In this document: positions 22,640 to 30,226 of the stretch, piece by piece
Position numbering within the stretch: the stretch's first letter is position 1
Layout of the letters: every line of letters starts with the position of its first letter
Source: Lentisphaeria bacterium
GTDB taxonomy: Bacteria; Verrucomicrobiota; Lentisphaeria; Victivallales; UBA1829
Direction of reading: 5' to 3'
DNA: 36,709 nucleotides
NCBI GenBank assembly: GCA_017615635.1
Contig: JAFZZR010000014.1
Coordinates: 1 to 36,709 of the forward strand
The notes under the pieces: model-generated
What the model saw: the letters and a program-made list of their open reading frames with translations, nothing else
The model's database searches: none
What the model was told of the DNA's origin: nothing
Made by a program: the position numbers and the translations under genes

Positions 22640-22703
22640 TTTCCTGCTTTCTTTGTTTGTATTTTCGTTATTTGAGAGGAATCACTTCTCGCGAACTCCA
22701 TGT

Positions 22704-22731
22704 AAAGTAGTCTCGAATCCCGTTTTTTCAA
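22704..22731 (-). promoter_or_regulatory. putative promoter of the transketolase gene
   Basis: TTGAAA (22731-22726) and TACTTT (22709-22704) are 16 bases apart on the minus strand, 65 bases upstream of the start codon. The -35 region with its following bases (TTGAAAAAACG) is identical to that of the divergent ydbH promoter. Confidence 0.5.
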
Positions 22732-22798
22732 GTCCGGTCACGAATGTTTTTTCCTTTTTTTTATCCGGACCCGGATCGGCGCTCCGTCGATGTCATGT

Positions 22799-22827
22799 TT
22801 GAAAAAACGTTTTCCGCATGATATAGT
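22799..22827 (+). promoter_or_regulatory. putative promoter of the ydbH-ynbE-ydbL operon
   Basis: TTGAAA (22799-22804), 17 bases, and TATAGT (22822-22827), placed 45 bases upstream of the ydbH start codon. Confidence 0.65.
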
Positions 22828-22871
22828 AAGAAAGTCCGTAAAAATTACAATCACTGGAGATAACGGCTGTT

Positions 22872-25622
22872 ATGGAACATAACGATAAATCGGACGGGAA
22901 AAAACGCCGTCCCGTCTCTCTCTTCCGGCGGCTTCTGCAGATCGCGGTCATTCTTCTGGCCGCAGTGATCCTGCTGATTCTGGCCGTGCCCTGGTTCGTT
23001 CCCGTCATGGTGGAATGGAAGATCAACGAGATCCTGAAGGATATGACCGAAAAGGGCGACGGAACTCCCAGCTTGGAATTCCGGGAGATAGGACTCTTTC
23101 ACACCAGTCTTGCCGTGGATTTCAAACGGAAAAACCGGTCGGATTCCCTGTGCCGCCGTTTTACGGAAGACGATTTCGGCATTGCATCCTTTTCCATCGA
23201 TTACAAGCCCTGCGATCTTCTGTTCCATTCGAAGATCGACTCCGTCCGCATCGAAGGAGTCCGGGTCCCCCTGCAGATATACGGCCGGACAGCCGTTTTT
23301 CCGCTGTGGGAAAAGGTGAAGATCGATCTGACTCCGTCTTCGTCTTCGGGCGGAGGAAAGCCGTTTACCGGATTCAATTTCCGGCTGGATACATTGCCGG
23401 TGAAGGTCGGGTCGATCCACGCCAGCGGGACCATCCTTCTGCAGATGCTGGAAAGGGAGAATGGTCCGGTCCTGGACTCCATCCTTCTGCCGCTGGAATT
23501 CGGCTTCGTGTCACATGAGGACGATGCGAACGTTCTGGACTGGCGGGTGAAGCTGCAGGGATCCGCCAACGGGATCGCGGCGTCCGGCGTGTTCGATCTG
23601 GTGAAGGCACGGGTGGCCGGGAACGCGAAGATCCGGCTGGATACGGCTCTTACGCCTCATACGCTGCGCTCTCTCCTGAAAGAGGAACGCAACCGCGCCG
23701 ATCTGATGTCGGACCTCACCTTCGATCTGGATCTGAAGGATCCGAAGGCGGGCACGGCGTCCGGTTCGCTTCGGGGCCGTGTCCAGGCGTTTCTCACGGA
23801 TACGGAAAACGTGCTCTGGGAGCCGGATCTCGATTTCACTCTTTCCGGGAAAAAACTTTCCGTGAAAACGGGGCATCTCCGGGTCCGCGGCGCAGGCGAG
23901 GAAATCTCCTTCCCCGAGGCGACGTGTCAGTTTTATCTGGATCACCTCATGGGGGTGGGACGGATCTGTGCCGTTTCCGGACGGGGGCCCGGGATCAACG
24001 TGCAATATGAGTTCCTGCCCTCGCCGAAGGGCGATTCGTGGCGGCTTCATCTGACTTCGGAAGACGCGGGCGGGACCGAAAGAAACGTCCTTTCCGCACA
24101 GCAGGGCGACTGCCGCATCTCCCTGGTCTCGCCGGAATTTGATGCCCGGGCGGATTTCCGGACGCCCATCGCGTTCGGCGCGTCCGCCATGATCCCGAAT
24201 GTTCAGCTGCTGCAGCCCGGCTGGTCTTTGAATCTCGAAGGTATTGCGCTGGCGGGCGAAGGGGATCTGGCGGCATTCGGCGCGACCCTGAGGACGGGCA
24301 AACTCGATTTCCGGTACGGTCCGGGAAAAAGCATCGCCCGGGCCTCGTTCCCCGGACTTTTCCTGAATGTCCGGAAGACGAAAGGCGAAGAGGGGCTTCT
24401 TCTGTCCTTCGAGGCGGATGACGGACAATGTCTCCTGCCGGATCACAAGGTTCTCATGAAGGGGATCTCGTTCCATCAGCAGCTGTTGCTGAAGACGGAT
24501 AGAACGGGCCGGGGCGTGTTCCGGATCGATGATATCCTGCTCGATGAAAAGACACTCGGTAATTTCCATGCGGAAACGGATCTGCAGAATGACAAATTCC
24601 TGGCCGGCGGACCGCTGACCCTGTGCGGCGTCCGGGCGGACTGCCGGGCCGAGGTCGGATTCGGTCATGGCTTCGCCGCTTCGTTCGGACTGGACATTCC
24701 CTCCCAGCCCATCCCCGGAGAGGCTTTGGCGGAACTCTTCCCCGGTCCCGTAGGCGACAAGAAAATTTCCGGCAATGTGGAAGTGAAGGGCGAATATGCC
24801 ATCTCGGACGGCCGTCAGAGCGGAAGCGCCCGCGTGCGTCTCACAAACGGGGCGGTCTCTTCGGAATCCATGAAACTTTCCGCGGAAGGGATCCGGGGCG
24901 AAGTGCTGTTCCCGAACCTGCCGGAGATCCGGACGGCTCCGAATCAGCCGCTCTTCTGCCGGTCCATCCGCTTCGGAAATATGACAATGGACGGTGCCAT
25001 CCTCCGGTACCGGCTGGACAGTCCGCAGTCGATCTGCGCCGAGCGCATGACCCTGAACTGGTGCGGCGGCAAGGTCCGGATGGAATGCACCTATTTCGAG
25101 CCGGGCAGCAATTCGCTTTCCGTGACGGTCCACTGCGATCGGCTGGACTTGATCCAGTTCCTGACCCAGACCGGGGCCGGGACCGGCGAAGGCAACGGCA
25201 ACGGACGGATCAGCGGGACTCTGCCCGTTTCGTTCGACCGGAAGACCCGCAAACTTTCGGTGCGGAACGCATTCCTGTACTCCACGCCCGGCGAGGAGGG
25301 AAAGATTCAGTTCGTGCTGGATGAATCGATCCGGAATGCGCAGGAGAAATCCGTGACCTTCGACATGACCCAGGACGCCCTGCGGAATTTCGAATACTCC
25401 TGGGCCAAGGTGCAGATGGGGACCGAAGGCGGCTCACTGAAGCTTCAGCTCCAGCTGGACGGGAAACCCGCGGCGCCCCTCTACTACACCTATGGAGGAA
25501 ACGGGATCGTCAAATCCAACGTTCCCCACGTGTTTCAGGGGATCCGCCTGGACGTCAACCTGAATCTTCCGCTCGACGTCCTGTTCGATCTGATGGATGA
25601 TTTCAACTTACTTAAAAATTAA
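22872..25622 (+). CDS. ydbH: YdbH-family AsmA-like intermembrane lipid-bridge protein
   Basis: This 916-residue protein has a cytoplasmic basic start, one inner-membrane anchor (residues about 19-42, LLQIAVILLAAVILLILAVP) and a very long beta-rich periplasmic part, the plan of TamB/YhdP/YdbH proteins. The C-terminal 80 residues (LRNFEYSWAKVQMGTEGGSL to LDVNLNLPLDVLFDLMDDF) correspond to the conserved YdbH ending. E. coli YdbH is of similar length (about 880). With the outer-membrane lipoprotein YnbE it is thought to form a groove carrying phospholipids across the envelope. The next gene encodes a YnbE homologue 32 bases downstream, which makes the assignment firm. Its RBS (GGAG) is unusually far from the ATG (about 13 bases). 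Confidence 0.9.
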   Translation: MEHNDKSDGKKRRPVSLFRRLLQIAVILLAAVILLILAVPWFVPVMVEWKINEILKDMTEKGDGTPSLEFREIGLFHTSLAVDFKRKNRSDSLCRRFTEDDFGIASFSIDYKPCDLLFHSKIDSVRIEGVRVPLQIYGRTAVFPLWEKVKIDLTPSSSSGGGKPFTGFNFRLDTLPVKVGSIHASGTILLQMLERENGPVLDSILLPLEFGFVSHEDDANVLDWRVKLQGSANGIAASGVFDLVKARVAGNAKIRLDTALTPHTLRSLLKEERNRADLMSDLTFDLDLKDPKAGTASGSLRGRVQAFLTDTENVLWEPDLDFTLSGKKLSVKTGHLRVRGAGEEISFPEATCQFYLDHLMGVGRICAVSGRGPGINVQYEFLPSPKGDSWRLHLTSEDAGGTERNVLSAQQGDCRISLVSPEFDARADFRTPIAFGASAMIPNVQLLQPGWSLNLEGIALAGEGDLAAFGATLRTGKLDFRYGPGKSIARASFPGLFLNVRKTKGEEGLLLSFEADDGQCLLPDHKVLMKGISFHQQLLLKTDRTGRGVFRIDDILLDEKTLGNFHAETDLQNDKFLAGGPLTLCGVRADCRAEVGFGHGFAASFGLDIPSQPIPGEALAELFPGPVGDKKISGNVEVKGEYAISDGRQSGSARVRLTNGAVSSESMKLSAEGIRGEVLFPNLPEIRTAPNQPLFCRSIRFGNMTMDGAILRYRLDSPQSICAERMTLNWCGGKVRMECTYFEPGSNSLSVTVHCDRLDLIQFLTQTGAGTGEGNGNGRISGTLPVSFDRKTRKLSVRNAFLYSTPGEEGKIQFVLDESIRNAQEKSVTFDMTQDALRNFEYSWAKVQMGTEGGSLKLQLQLDGKPAAPLYYTYGGNGIVKSNVPHVFQGIRLDVNLNLPLDVLFDLMDDFNLLKN

Positions 25623-25654
25623 CCGTAAACCACTAACAGACAGGTGAACGACAG

Positions 25655-25888
25655 ATGAAAGCGACTTTTCACACCGCCTCTCTTCTCCTCTGCGCCGTCA
25701 GCACCGCCGCCTTGTCGGCCGGATGCTTTCAGGTCAAGACGGAAAGCGAGATCAAGCCCATCGAGGTAAAACCGATCCACATTACCGTGGACATCAACGT
25801 CAAGGTCGACAAGGCGCTGGAGGACTTCTTCGGCGATCTGGATGACGCCGAAACAGGCAAGACGGCCGGCGAAAACGCCGCCCAGTAA
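25655..25888 (+). CDS. ynbE: YnbE-like outer-membrane lipoprotein
   Basis: The 77-residue protein has a lipoprotein signal peptide ending LSAGC (Cys at about residue 24) and a short mature part containing the family core PIEVKPIHITVDINVKVDKA. In E. coli YnbE the equivalent strand is thought to stack on the C-terminal edge of YdbH at the outer membrane. The extra Asp/Glu-rich and Ala-rich tail makes it slightly longer than E. coli YnbE (61 residues). It is the middle gene of the operon. Confidence 0.92.
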   Translation: MKATFHTASLLLCAVSTAALSAGCFQVKTESEIKPIEVKPIHITVDINVKVDKALEDFFGDLDDAETGKTAGENAAQ

Positions 25889-25925
25889 CGGAACGATCAC
25901 GCTGTAAAGCACAGGAGATTTTGAA

Positions 25926-26321
25926 ATGAAAAAAATGTGTCAGACTGTTTTTATCGCCGCCGCCGCCGGATTGATCGGCTGCTTCTCGTTCCTGCCCTGC
26001 GAACTCCATGCACAGTCCGCTCAGCAGATCAAGGCGAACATGAAAAACCGTGCACCGGCGCTCGACAAACTCAAGGCGCAGGGCATCATCGGCGAGGGCA
26101 ACACCGGATTTCTGGTCGTCCTTCAGAAGACGGCCTCTCCGGACGACGTCAAGCTCGTCGAGGCGGAAAATGCCGACCGCAAGCTGGTCTACAAGGCCAT
26201 TGCGAAAAAGGAAGGCACCACCGTGGAGCTTGTGGGCTCGCGCCGGGCTCTGCAGATCCATGAGATCGCCAAGGCGGGAACCATGATCCAGGACGAAAAG
26301 GGCGCCTGGTCCAAGAAATAA
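25926..26321 (+). CDS. ydbL: YdbL-like DUF1318 periplasmic protein
   Basis: This 131-residue protein has a signal peptide (cut near residue 30, after HAQ) and the DUF1318 core: MKNRAPALDKLKAQGIIGEG then NTGFLVVLQK, then VEAENADRKLVYKAIAKKEG and ELVGSRRALQIHEIAKAGT, ending in the conserved Gly-x-Trp (GAWSKK). In E. coli YdbL is a small periplasmic partner of YdbH-YnbE, suggested to help their assembly. AGGAG precedes the start. The gene ends the operon. Confidence 0.93.
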   Translation: MKKMCQTVFIAAAAGLIGCFSFLPCELHAQSAQQIKANMKNRAPALDKLKAQGIIGEGNTGFLVVLQKTASPDDVKLVEAENADRKLVYKAIAKKEGTTVELVGSRRALQIHEIAKAGTMIQDEKGAWSKK

Positions 26322-26325
26322 TCAC

Positions 26326-26340
26326 GACGGATTCTCCGTC
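26326..26340. terminator. short hairpin between converging genes
   Basis: GACGGA-TTC-TCCGTC is a perfect 6-bp hairpin in the 24-base gap between ydbL and the converging membrane-protein gene. No T-tract follows on either strand, so its terminator role is uncertain. Confidence 0.35.
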
Positions 26341-26345
26341 CCCGG

Positions 26346-29333
26346 TCATTCCTGCTGCCGGACGGGCTCTTCTTCCGCGGGTTCCGCCCGGATGAATCCC
26401 GTCCCCGGCGGTCCGGACAACACGATCCTGACCGGGATGTCCTCCATGGCCTTGACCGCCTTGGGCGGATTGTTCTTCATGAGAAAATCGGACAGGAATT
26501 TGATGATCATGGGGTCGGCTCTCAGATACTCCGGAATATCCATGATCCGAATGTACCGGGCATGCCGCGCCTCGTCCCGGATCGCCCGTTCCACGGAAAG
26601 CTGATTCTTCAGCATGGGGCCGTATCCCTTCGGCCCGGGAGATCCGCCGTTCCGTTCCAGAAGGACGAGAAAGCAGAGAAGGCTCGCCGCCATGACGCAG
26701 AAGAAATGCGGGGCGATCCGGCCCGTGCGGTCCCCGATGCGGCGGATCACGGTCATCCCCAGTCCCGTTATCAGGGCGGCGGGGAGGAATACCGGCAGTG
26801 CAGCCGTCGTGACGGGGGTATCGGGTTTCATGGTCAGCATCACCGGGAAGGCGGCCAGGACGGAGAGCAGAGCGAAGATCCCCAGGGCGGCGGTCGGATC
26901 GGTTTTGAGCTCGTGCCGTTTCCGGAACAGATAGCCGAGCCCCGCGGCGAAGAAGACGAGGCATCCCGCCAGCGAGAGAAGCCCGATGCCGTTCCAGAAC
27001 CGGAGCAGGGCAGGGGAGAAGACCAGATCCGCCTCGGGCAGTACCTCCGATATCACTCCCTGCCATGACAGAGCGCGGATCGGCACCGCCGTCAGGGACC
27101 ATGTGCCCCATCCGGGGAATGCGCCCCTGTGCCAGACGGGGAGAAGTCGGACCAGCACGGGAAGAAGGGCCGCGCCCGTACAGAAAACGACGGCGCCTTT
27201 CCGGTTCCGCAGGATCCCGGATAACGGAAGCCAGAGGGCGAACGCCAGGCAGGCGGGCAGTCCCGCTTCCGGATGGATCAGCGCGCCCGCCCAGAGCCCG
27301 GCCAGCGTCAGCAGGGCATCTTTGCCTTTGCCTGTCCGGGCCAGACGGTGGAATCGCCAGAGCACAAAGGCGGAGACGGGGATCAGCAGCGTGGCGCCGG
27401 AAAAGGACCGGACGGACAGATAGAAGAGAGGGGCGAAGAGCAGGAAGAGAAGCGGATCCCGGCCGTCGATATCCCCCTTTTCCCGGAACATGAGGCGGAA
27501 AATCACGAAGACCGGGAGGATCGTTATGCCCGTTTTCAGCAGAAGAAGCAGCACCAGATCATGGGGGATTATCATGAACATGATCTGATATGCCCAACAG
27601 GCCAGAGGTCCGCAGCCCGTGGCACGGACCACGTCGAGGATCCGGCAGTCCGCGTTTCTCGTATACCAGGCTTCGTATACGCTGCGTGCGCCTTCTCCCA
27701 AGAAGGATGCGCTCCCCGGCAGCAGAAAAAGAAGAACGAGTCCCAGAATCAGCAGGATCCATCGGAGGTCCGGCTGGAATGCGTTCTTCCGCAGAAGCAG
27801 ACAGCTCCAGTACCGGGCCTCTCTGCGCAGGAACCGGCGGGCACGGTCCGTCAGGAGAAGAGCTGCGCCGAGGATCGACAGGGTCAGACCCAGGCAGGCT
27901 CCCGAAATATTCCGGGGGAGTCCGGCCCGTTCTCCGAAGGACGTGGTGCTCCGGCGTATGATCCGCGCCCTGTCCGGACGGAAGATATGCAGTTTCAGCG
28001 GTTCCAGCTTGAAGACGGGATCCGGATCCTTCCAGGTGGCGTATGCCATCCGGTAGACGGGCGAGGGCTCATCGCCCCAGCCGACGGGCGTGCAGATCGT
28101 AACGGCCAGCATGTTGGAGACGGAAAGCAGCGCCGTCAGGGCGAAGATTCCCCGGACTCCGGGTTTTTTCAGCGGGGCGAAGGCGGCCAGAAGACACCAG
28201 GCAGGGAAGGATGGAATGAGATAGCGGGGAAGGATGGCGTATCCGCCGTGCCAGCCGTTGAAGGCCCCGTTCATCAGGAGCAGGGAGAGGATGCAGGCTC
28301 CGGCAAGAAACGCCAGTTCCTTCCGCAGTCCGCCGCTTTTCCGGAGATGCAGGAATCCCGGGATCGCGAAGATCAGGAACGGCATGGCCGGGAAGATGCC
28401 CCGGTACTGCCCGATGAGAAGTTCCAGAAGGATCCGCAGACTGGGCAGCGCGGCGATCCCGCCCGTCCTCGCCTGATCCACGAAAATCGGATTGTTGTAC
28501 ATGAACGCGAAACGGAGCGGTCCGCCGAAGCAGATCATGTTGTACCGGAAATACAGCAGCGCCATAGGCACTCCGCCCAGCGCAAAAAGGAAGGGCTGGA
28601 TCCGGTGGCCGGGTTTCCGCATGGTGAAGAGCAGGGCCGCCCCCGTCGCCGGGATCATGACGGCGGCGGAGTAGTCGAAGAGGACGGCCAGACCGAAAAA
28701 GAGTCCGGCTCCGCAGACTGCCGCCGGGGTCCCCCTCAGAAACAGGGCCAGAGAGAGGATCAGGAAGGCGCCCGTGGCGGGGAGTCCCCACAGTTGCGTG
28801 GCGTACGGCCACATGCCGGTCCCGAAGACCATCAGGAAGGTGAAAAGAGACGATCTTTCCTCCGAGAGTCCGAGGCGGCGCAGGATCCTGCGGAAGGCGA
28901 TGGCGGCGAAGGCCAGCGGAAGGCCGGAGAGCAGGACGTTGAGCAGCCATCCGTTGAAAATGTCCAGTTCCGGCGAAAACTCTTTCTCCGAGGTGAGGAA
29001 CGCCCGTTCCAGACTCCGGATCGGCATATATGCCAGGATCCCCAGAAGCGTCGTCCCGGGAGATTTGTTGGAATAATAGTGCCCCTCGTAAAGGGACCAG
29101 TCTCCCGTATTCCCGCCGCGTTCCGGATCGAATATGAACCGGTCGATCGCGAAGGTCCGCGGCGTGCCCGGCTCGTTCTCGCAGAAGGCGAAAATGGCGT
29201 CGTAGCGGGAATTCTGATTCCAGGAGCCCACCGAAAAGAACCAGGAGCAGGCGAGAAGGACCGTGAGAAACAGAAGCCGTTCCGCCCGCTTTTCGCGGCG
29301 GGCCGCATTCGCCGGATCGATCGCGCCGTTCAT
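26346..29333 (-). CDS. large polytopic membrane protein, probable tandem GT-C-like glycosyltransferase
   Basis: About 995 residues with roughly twenty hydrophobic segments in two blocks. The first half begins LLFLTVLLACSWFFSVGSWN and carries an extracytoplasmic loop with DRFIFDPERGG and YYSNKSPGTTLLGILAYMP, a pattern seen in GT-C/GT39-like membrane proteins. The second half, after a soluble stretch near residue 500, again starts with a hydrophobic segment and a loop with YEAWYTRNADCRILDVVRAT, suggesting a duplication or fusion of two modules. A soluble C-terminal tail of about 100 residues follows. GT-C enzymes transfer sugars from lipid-linked donors. The start at 29333 overlaps the stop of the upstream GT2 gene (ATGA), so the two are coupled and probably act in one pathway. 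Acceptor unknown. Confidence 0.7.
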   Translation of the reverse strand: MNGAIDPANAARREKRAERLLFLTVLLACSWFFSVGSWNQNSRYDAIFAFCENEPGTPRTFAIDRFIFDPERGGNTGDWSLYEGHYYSNKSPGTTLLGILAYMPIRSLERAFLTSEKEFSPELDIFNGWLLNVLLSGLPLAFAAIAFRRILRRLGLSEERSSLFTFLMVFGTGMWPYATQLWGLPATGAFLILSLALFLRGTPAAVCGAGLFFGLAVLFDYSAAVMIPATGAALLFTMRKPGHRIQPFLFALGGVPMALLYFRYNMICFGGPLRFAFMYNNPIFVDQARTGGIAALPSLRILLELLIGQYRGIFPAMPFLIFAIPGFLHLRKSGGLRKELAFLAGACILSLLLMNGAFNGWHGGYAILPRYLIPSFPAWCLLAAFAPLKKPGVRGIFALTALLSVSNMLAVTICTPVGWGDEPSPVYRMAYATWKDPDPVFKLEPLKLHIFRPDRARIIRRSTTSFGERAGLPRNISGACLGLTLSILGAALLLTDRARRFLRREARYWSCLLLRKNAFQPDLRWILLILGLVLLFLLPGSASFLGEGARSVYEAWYTRNADCRILDVVRATGCGPLACWAYQIMFMIIPHDLVLLLLLKTGITILPVFVIFRLMFREKGDIDGRDPLLFLLFAPLFYLSVRSFSGATLLIPVSAFVLWRFHRLARTGKGKDALLTLAGLWAGALIHPEAGLPACLAFALWLPLSGILRNRKGAVVFCTGAALLPVLVRLLPVWHRGAFPGWGTWSLTAVPIRALSWQGVISEVLPEADLVFSPALLRFWNGIGLLSLAGCLVFFAAGLGYLFRKRHELKTDPTAALGIFALLSVLAAFPVMLTMKPDTPVTTAALPVFLPAALITGLGMTVIRRIGDRTGRIAPHFFCVMAASLLCFLVLLERNGGSPGPKGYGPMLKNQLSVERAIRDEARHARYIRIMDIPEYLRADPMIIKFLSDFLMKNNPPKAVKAMEDIPVRIVLSGPPGTGFIRAEPAEEEPVRQQE

Positions 29334-30133
29334 GATTCGGAAGGATCGCTGTGGAAAGCGAGATCCGGCTTCAGACAGCCGCGGCGGATCCCGTCGATCC
29401 TGCTCCACGGGCAGAGTCCGGTCTTCGCCAGAAAATAGCGGAGCGAAACGCCCAGACACCCGAATCCGTATTTGAGACTGCGGCGGAACGATATGCTGGA
29501 CGCCTCCTCGAAGTACTTCGTGGGACAGCTCACCTCCGCAATGACGGCGCCCGTCCAGGCGATCTGCGCCAGCATTTCGTTGTCGAAAATGAAGTCATCG
29601 GAGTTCCCGGAAAGCGGAAGCTGCTCCAGCAGTTCCCGGGAGAAGGCCCGGTAGCCCGTGTGATATTCGGAGAGTTTCTGCCCCAGAAACATGTTTTCGA
29701 AACAGGTGAGAAAGCGGTTCGAGACGTACTTGTAGAACGGCATGCCTCCGCGCAGCGCGAAACCGCCCAGGATCCGCGATCCCAGCACGCAGTGATACAG
29801 CCCGTTCCCGATCATGGACGCCATGGCCGGGATCAGCTTCGGCGTGTACTGGTAGTCCGGGTGCACCATGATGACGATGTCCGCCCCCTGTTCCAGCGCG
29901 ATCCGGTAGCACTGTTTCTGATTCCCGCCGTATCCCGTGTTCTTCTCCTTGCGGAAGGCGATGGTTTTTTCCAGCGTCTTCGCAACCTCGTAGGTCCCGT
30001 CCCGGCTGGCGTCGTCCACCACGATCACCAGATCCACAAAGGGCTGGCGGACCGTTTCCTCCCAGGTCTTCCGCAGGGTCTTTTCCGCATTGTACGCGGG
30101 CATGACGACCGCGACTTTCTTTCCGTTGATCAT
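29330..30133 (-). CDS. GT2-family glycosyltransferase (dolichyl-phosphate mannose synthase-like)
   Basis: This 267-residue soluble protein has a GT-A fold: VAVVMPAYNAEKTL at the start, VIVVDDASRDGTYEVA, KNTGYGGNQKQCYRIALEQG and VIMVHPDYQYTPKLIPAM, where the Asp-containing motif binds metal and nucleotide-sugar. LGSRILGG and the acceptor-side EYHTGYRAFSRELLEQLP follow. Members of this branch load a sugar onto a polyprenyl phosphate, which GT-C enzymes then use. That fits the coupled downstream membrane protein. There is no membrane helix. A promoter-like pair lies 50 bases upstream. Confidence 0.88.
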   Translation of the reverse strand: MINGKKVAVVMPAYNAEKTLRKTWEETVRQPFVDLVIVVDDASRDGTYEVAKTLEKTIAFRKEKNTGYGGNQKQCYRIALEQGADIVIMVHPDYQYTPKLIPAMASMIGNGLYHCVLGSRILGGFALRGGMPFYKYVSNRFLTCFENMFLGQKLSEYHTGYRAFSRELLEQLPLSGNSDDFIFDNEMLAQIAWTGAVIAEVSCPTKYFEEASSISFRRSLKYGFGCLGVSLRYFLAKTGLCPWSRIDGIRRGCLKPDLAFHSDPSES

Positions 30134-30180
30134 CTTCGTCTTTCTTTCCGGCAGTGCTGACTTCTTTTCTTTTCAGACAC

Positions 30181-30208
30181 AATATAATCTGCCGTACAGA
30201 AGATTCAA
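30181..30208 (-). promoter_or_regulatory. putative promoter of the GT2 / GT-C-like pair
   Basis: TTGAAT (30208-30203) and TATATT (30186-30181) are separated by 16 bases on the minus strand, just downstream of the end of the preceding gene. Confidence 0.6.
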
Positions 30209-30226
30209 GTCCCCTTCCCACTTTTT

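Noticed and set aside
20570..22675. 701-codon plus-strand open frame over transketolase
   Set aside because: Transketolase on the minus strand is unmistakable; this frame is Gly-, Glu- and His-rich without motifs.
27273..29438. 721-codon plus-strand open frame over the GT-C-like gene
   Set aside because: Low-complexity Arg/Glu/Gly/Gln-rich translation, typical of the complement of a membrane-protein gene.
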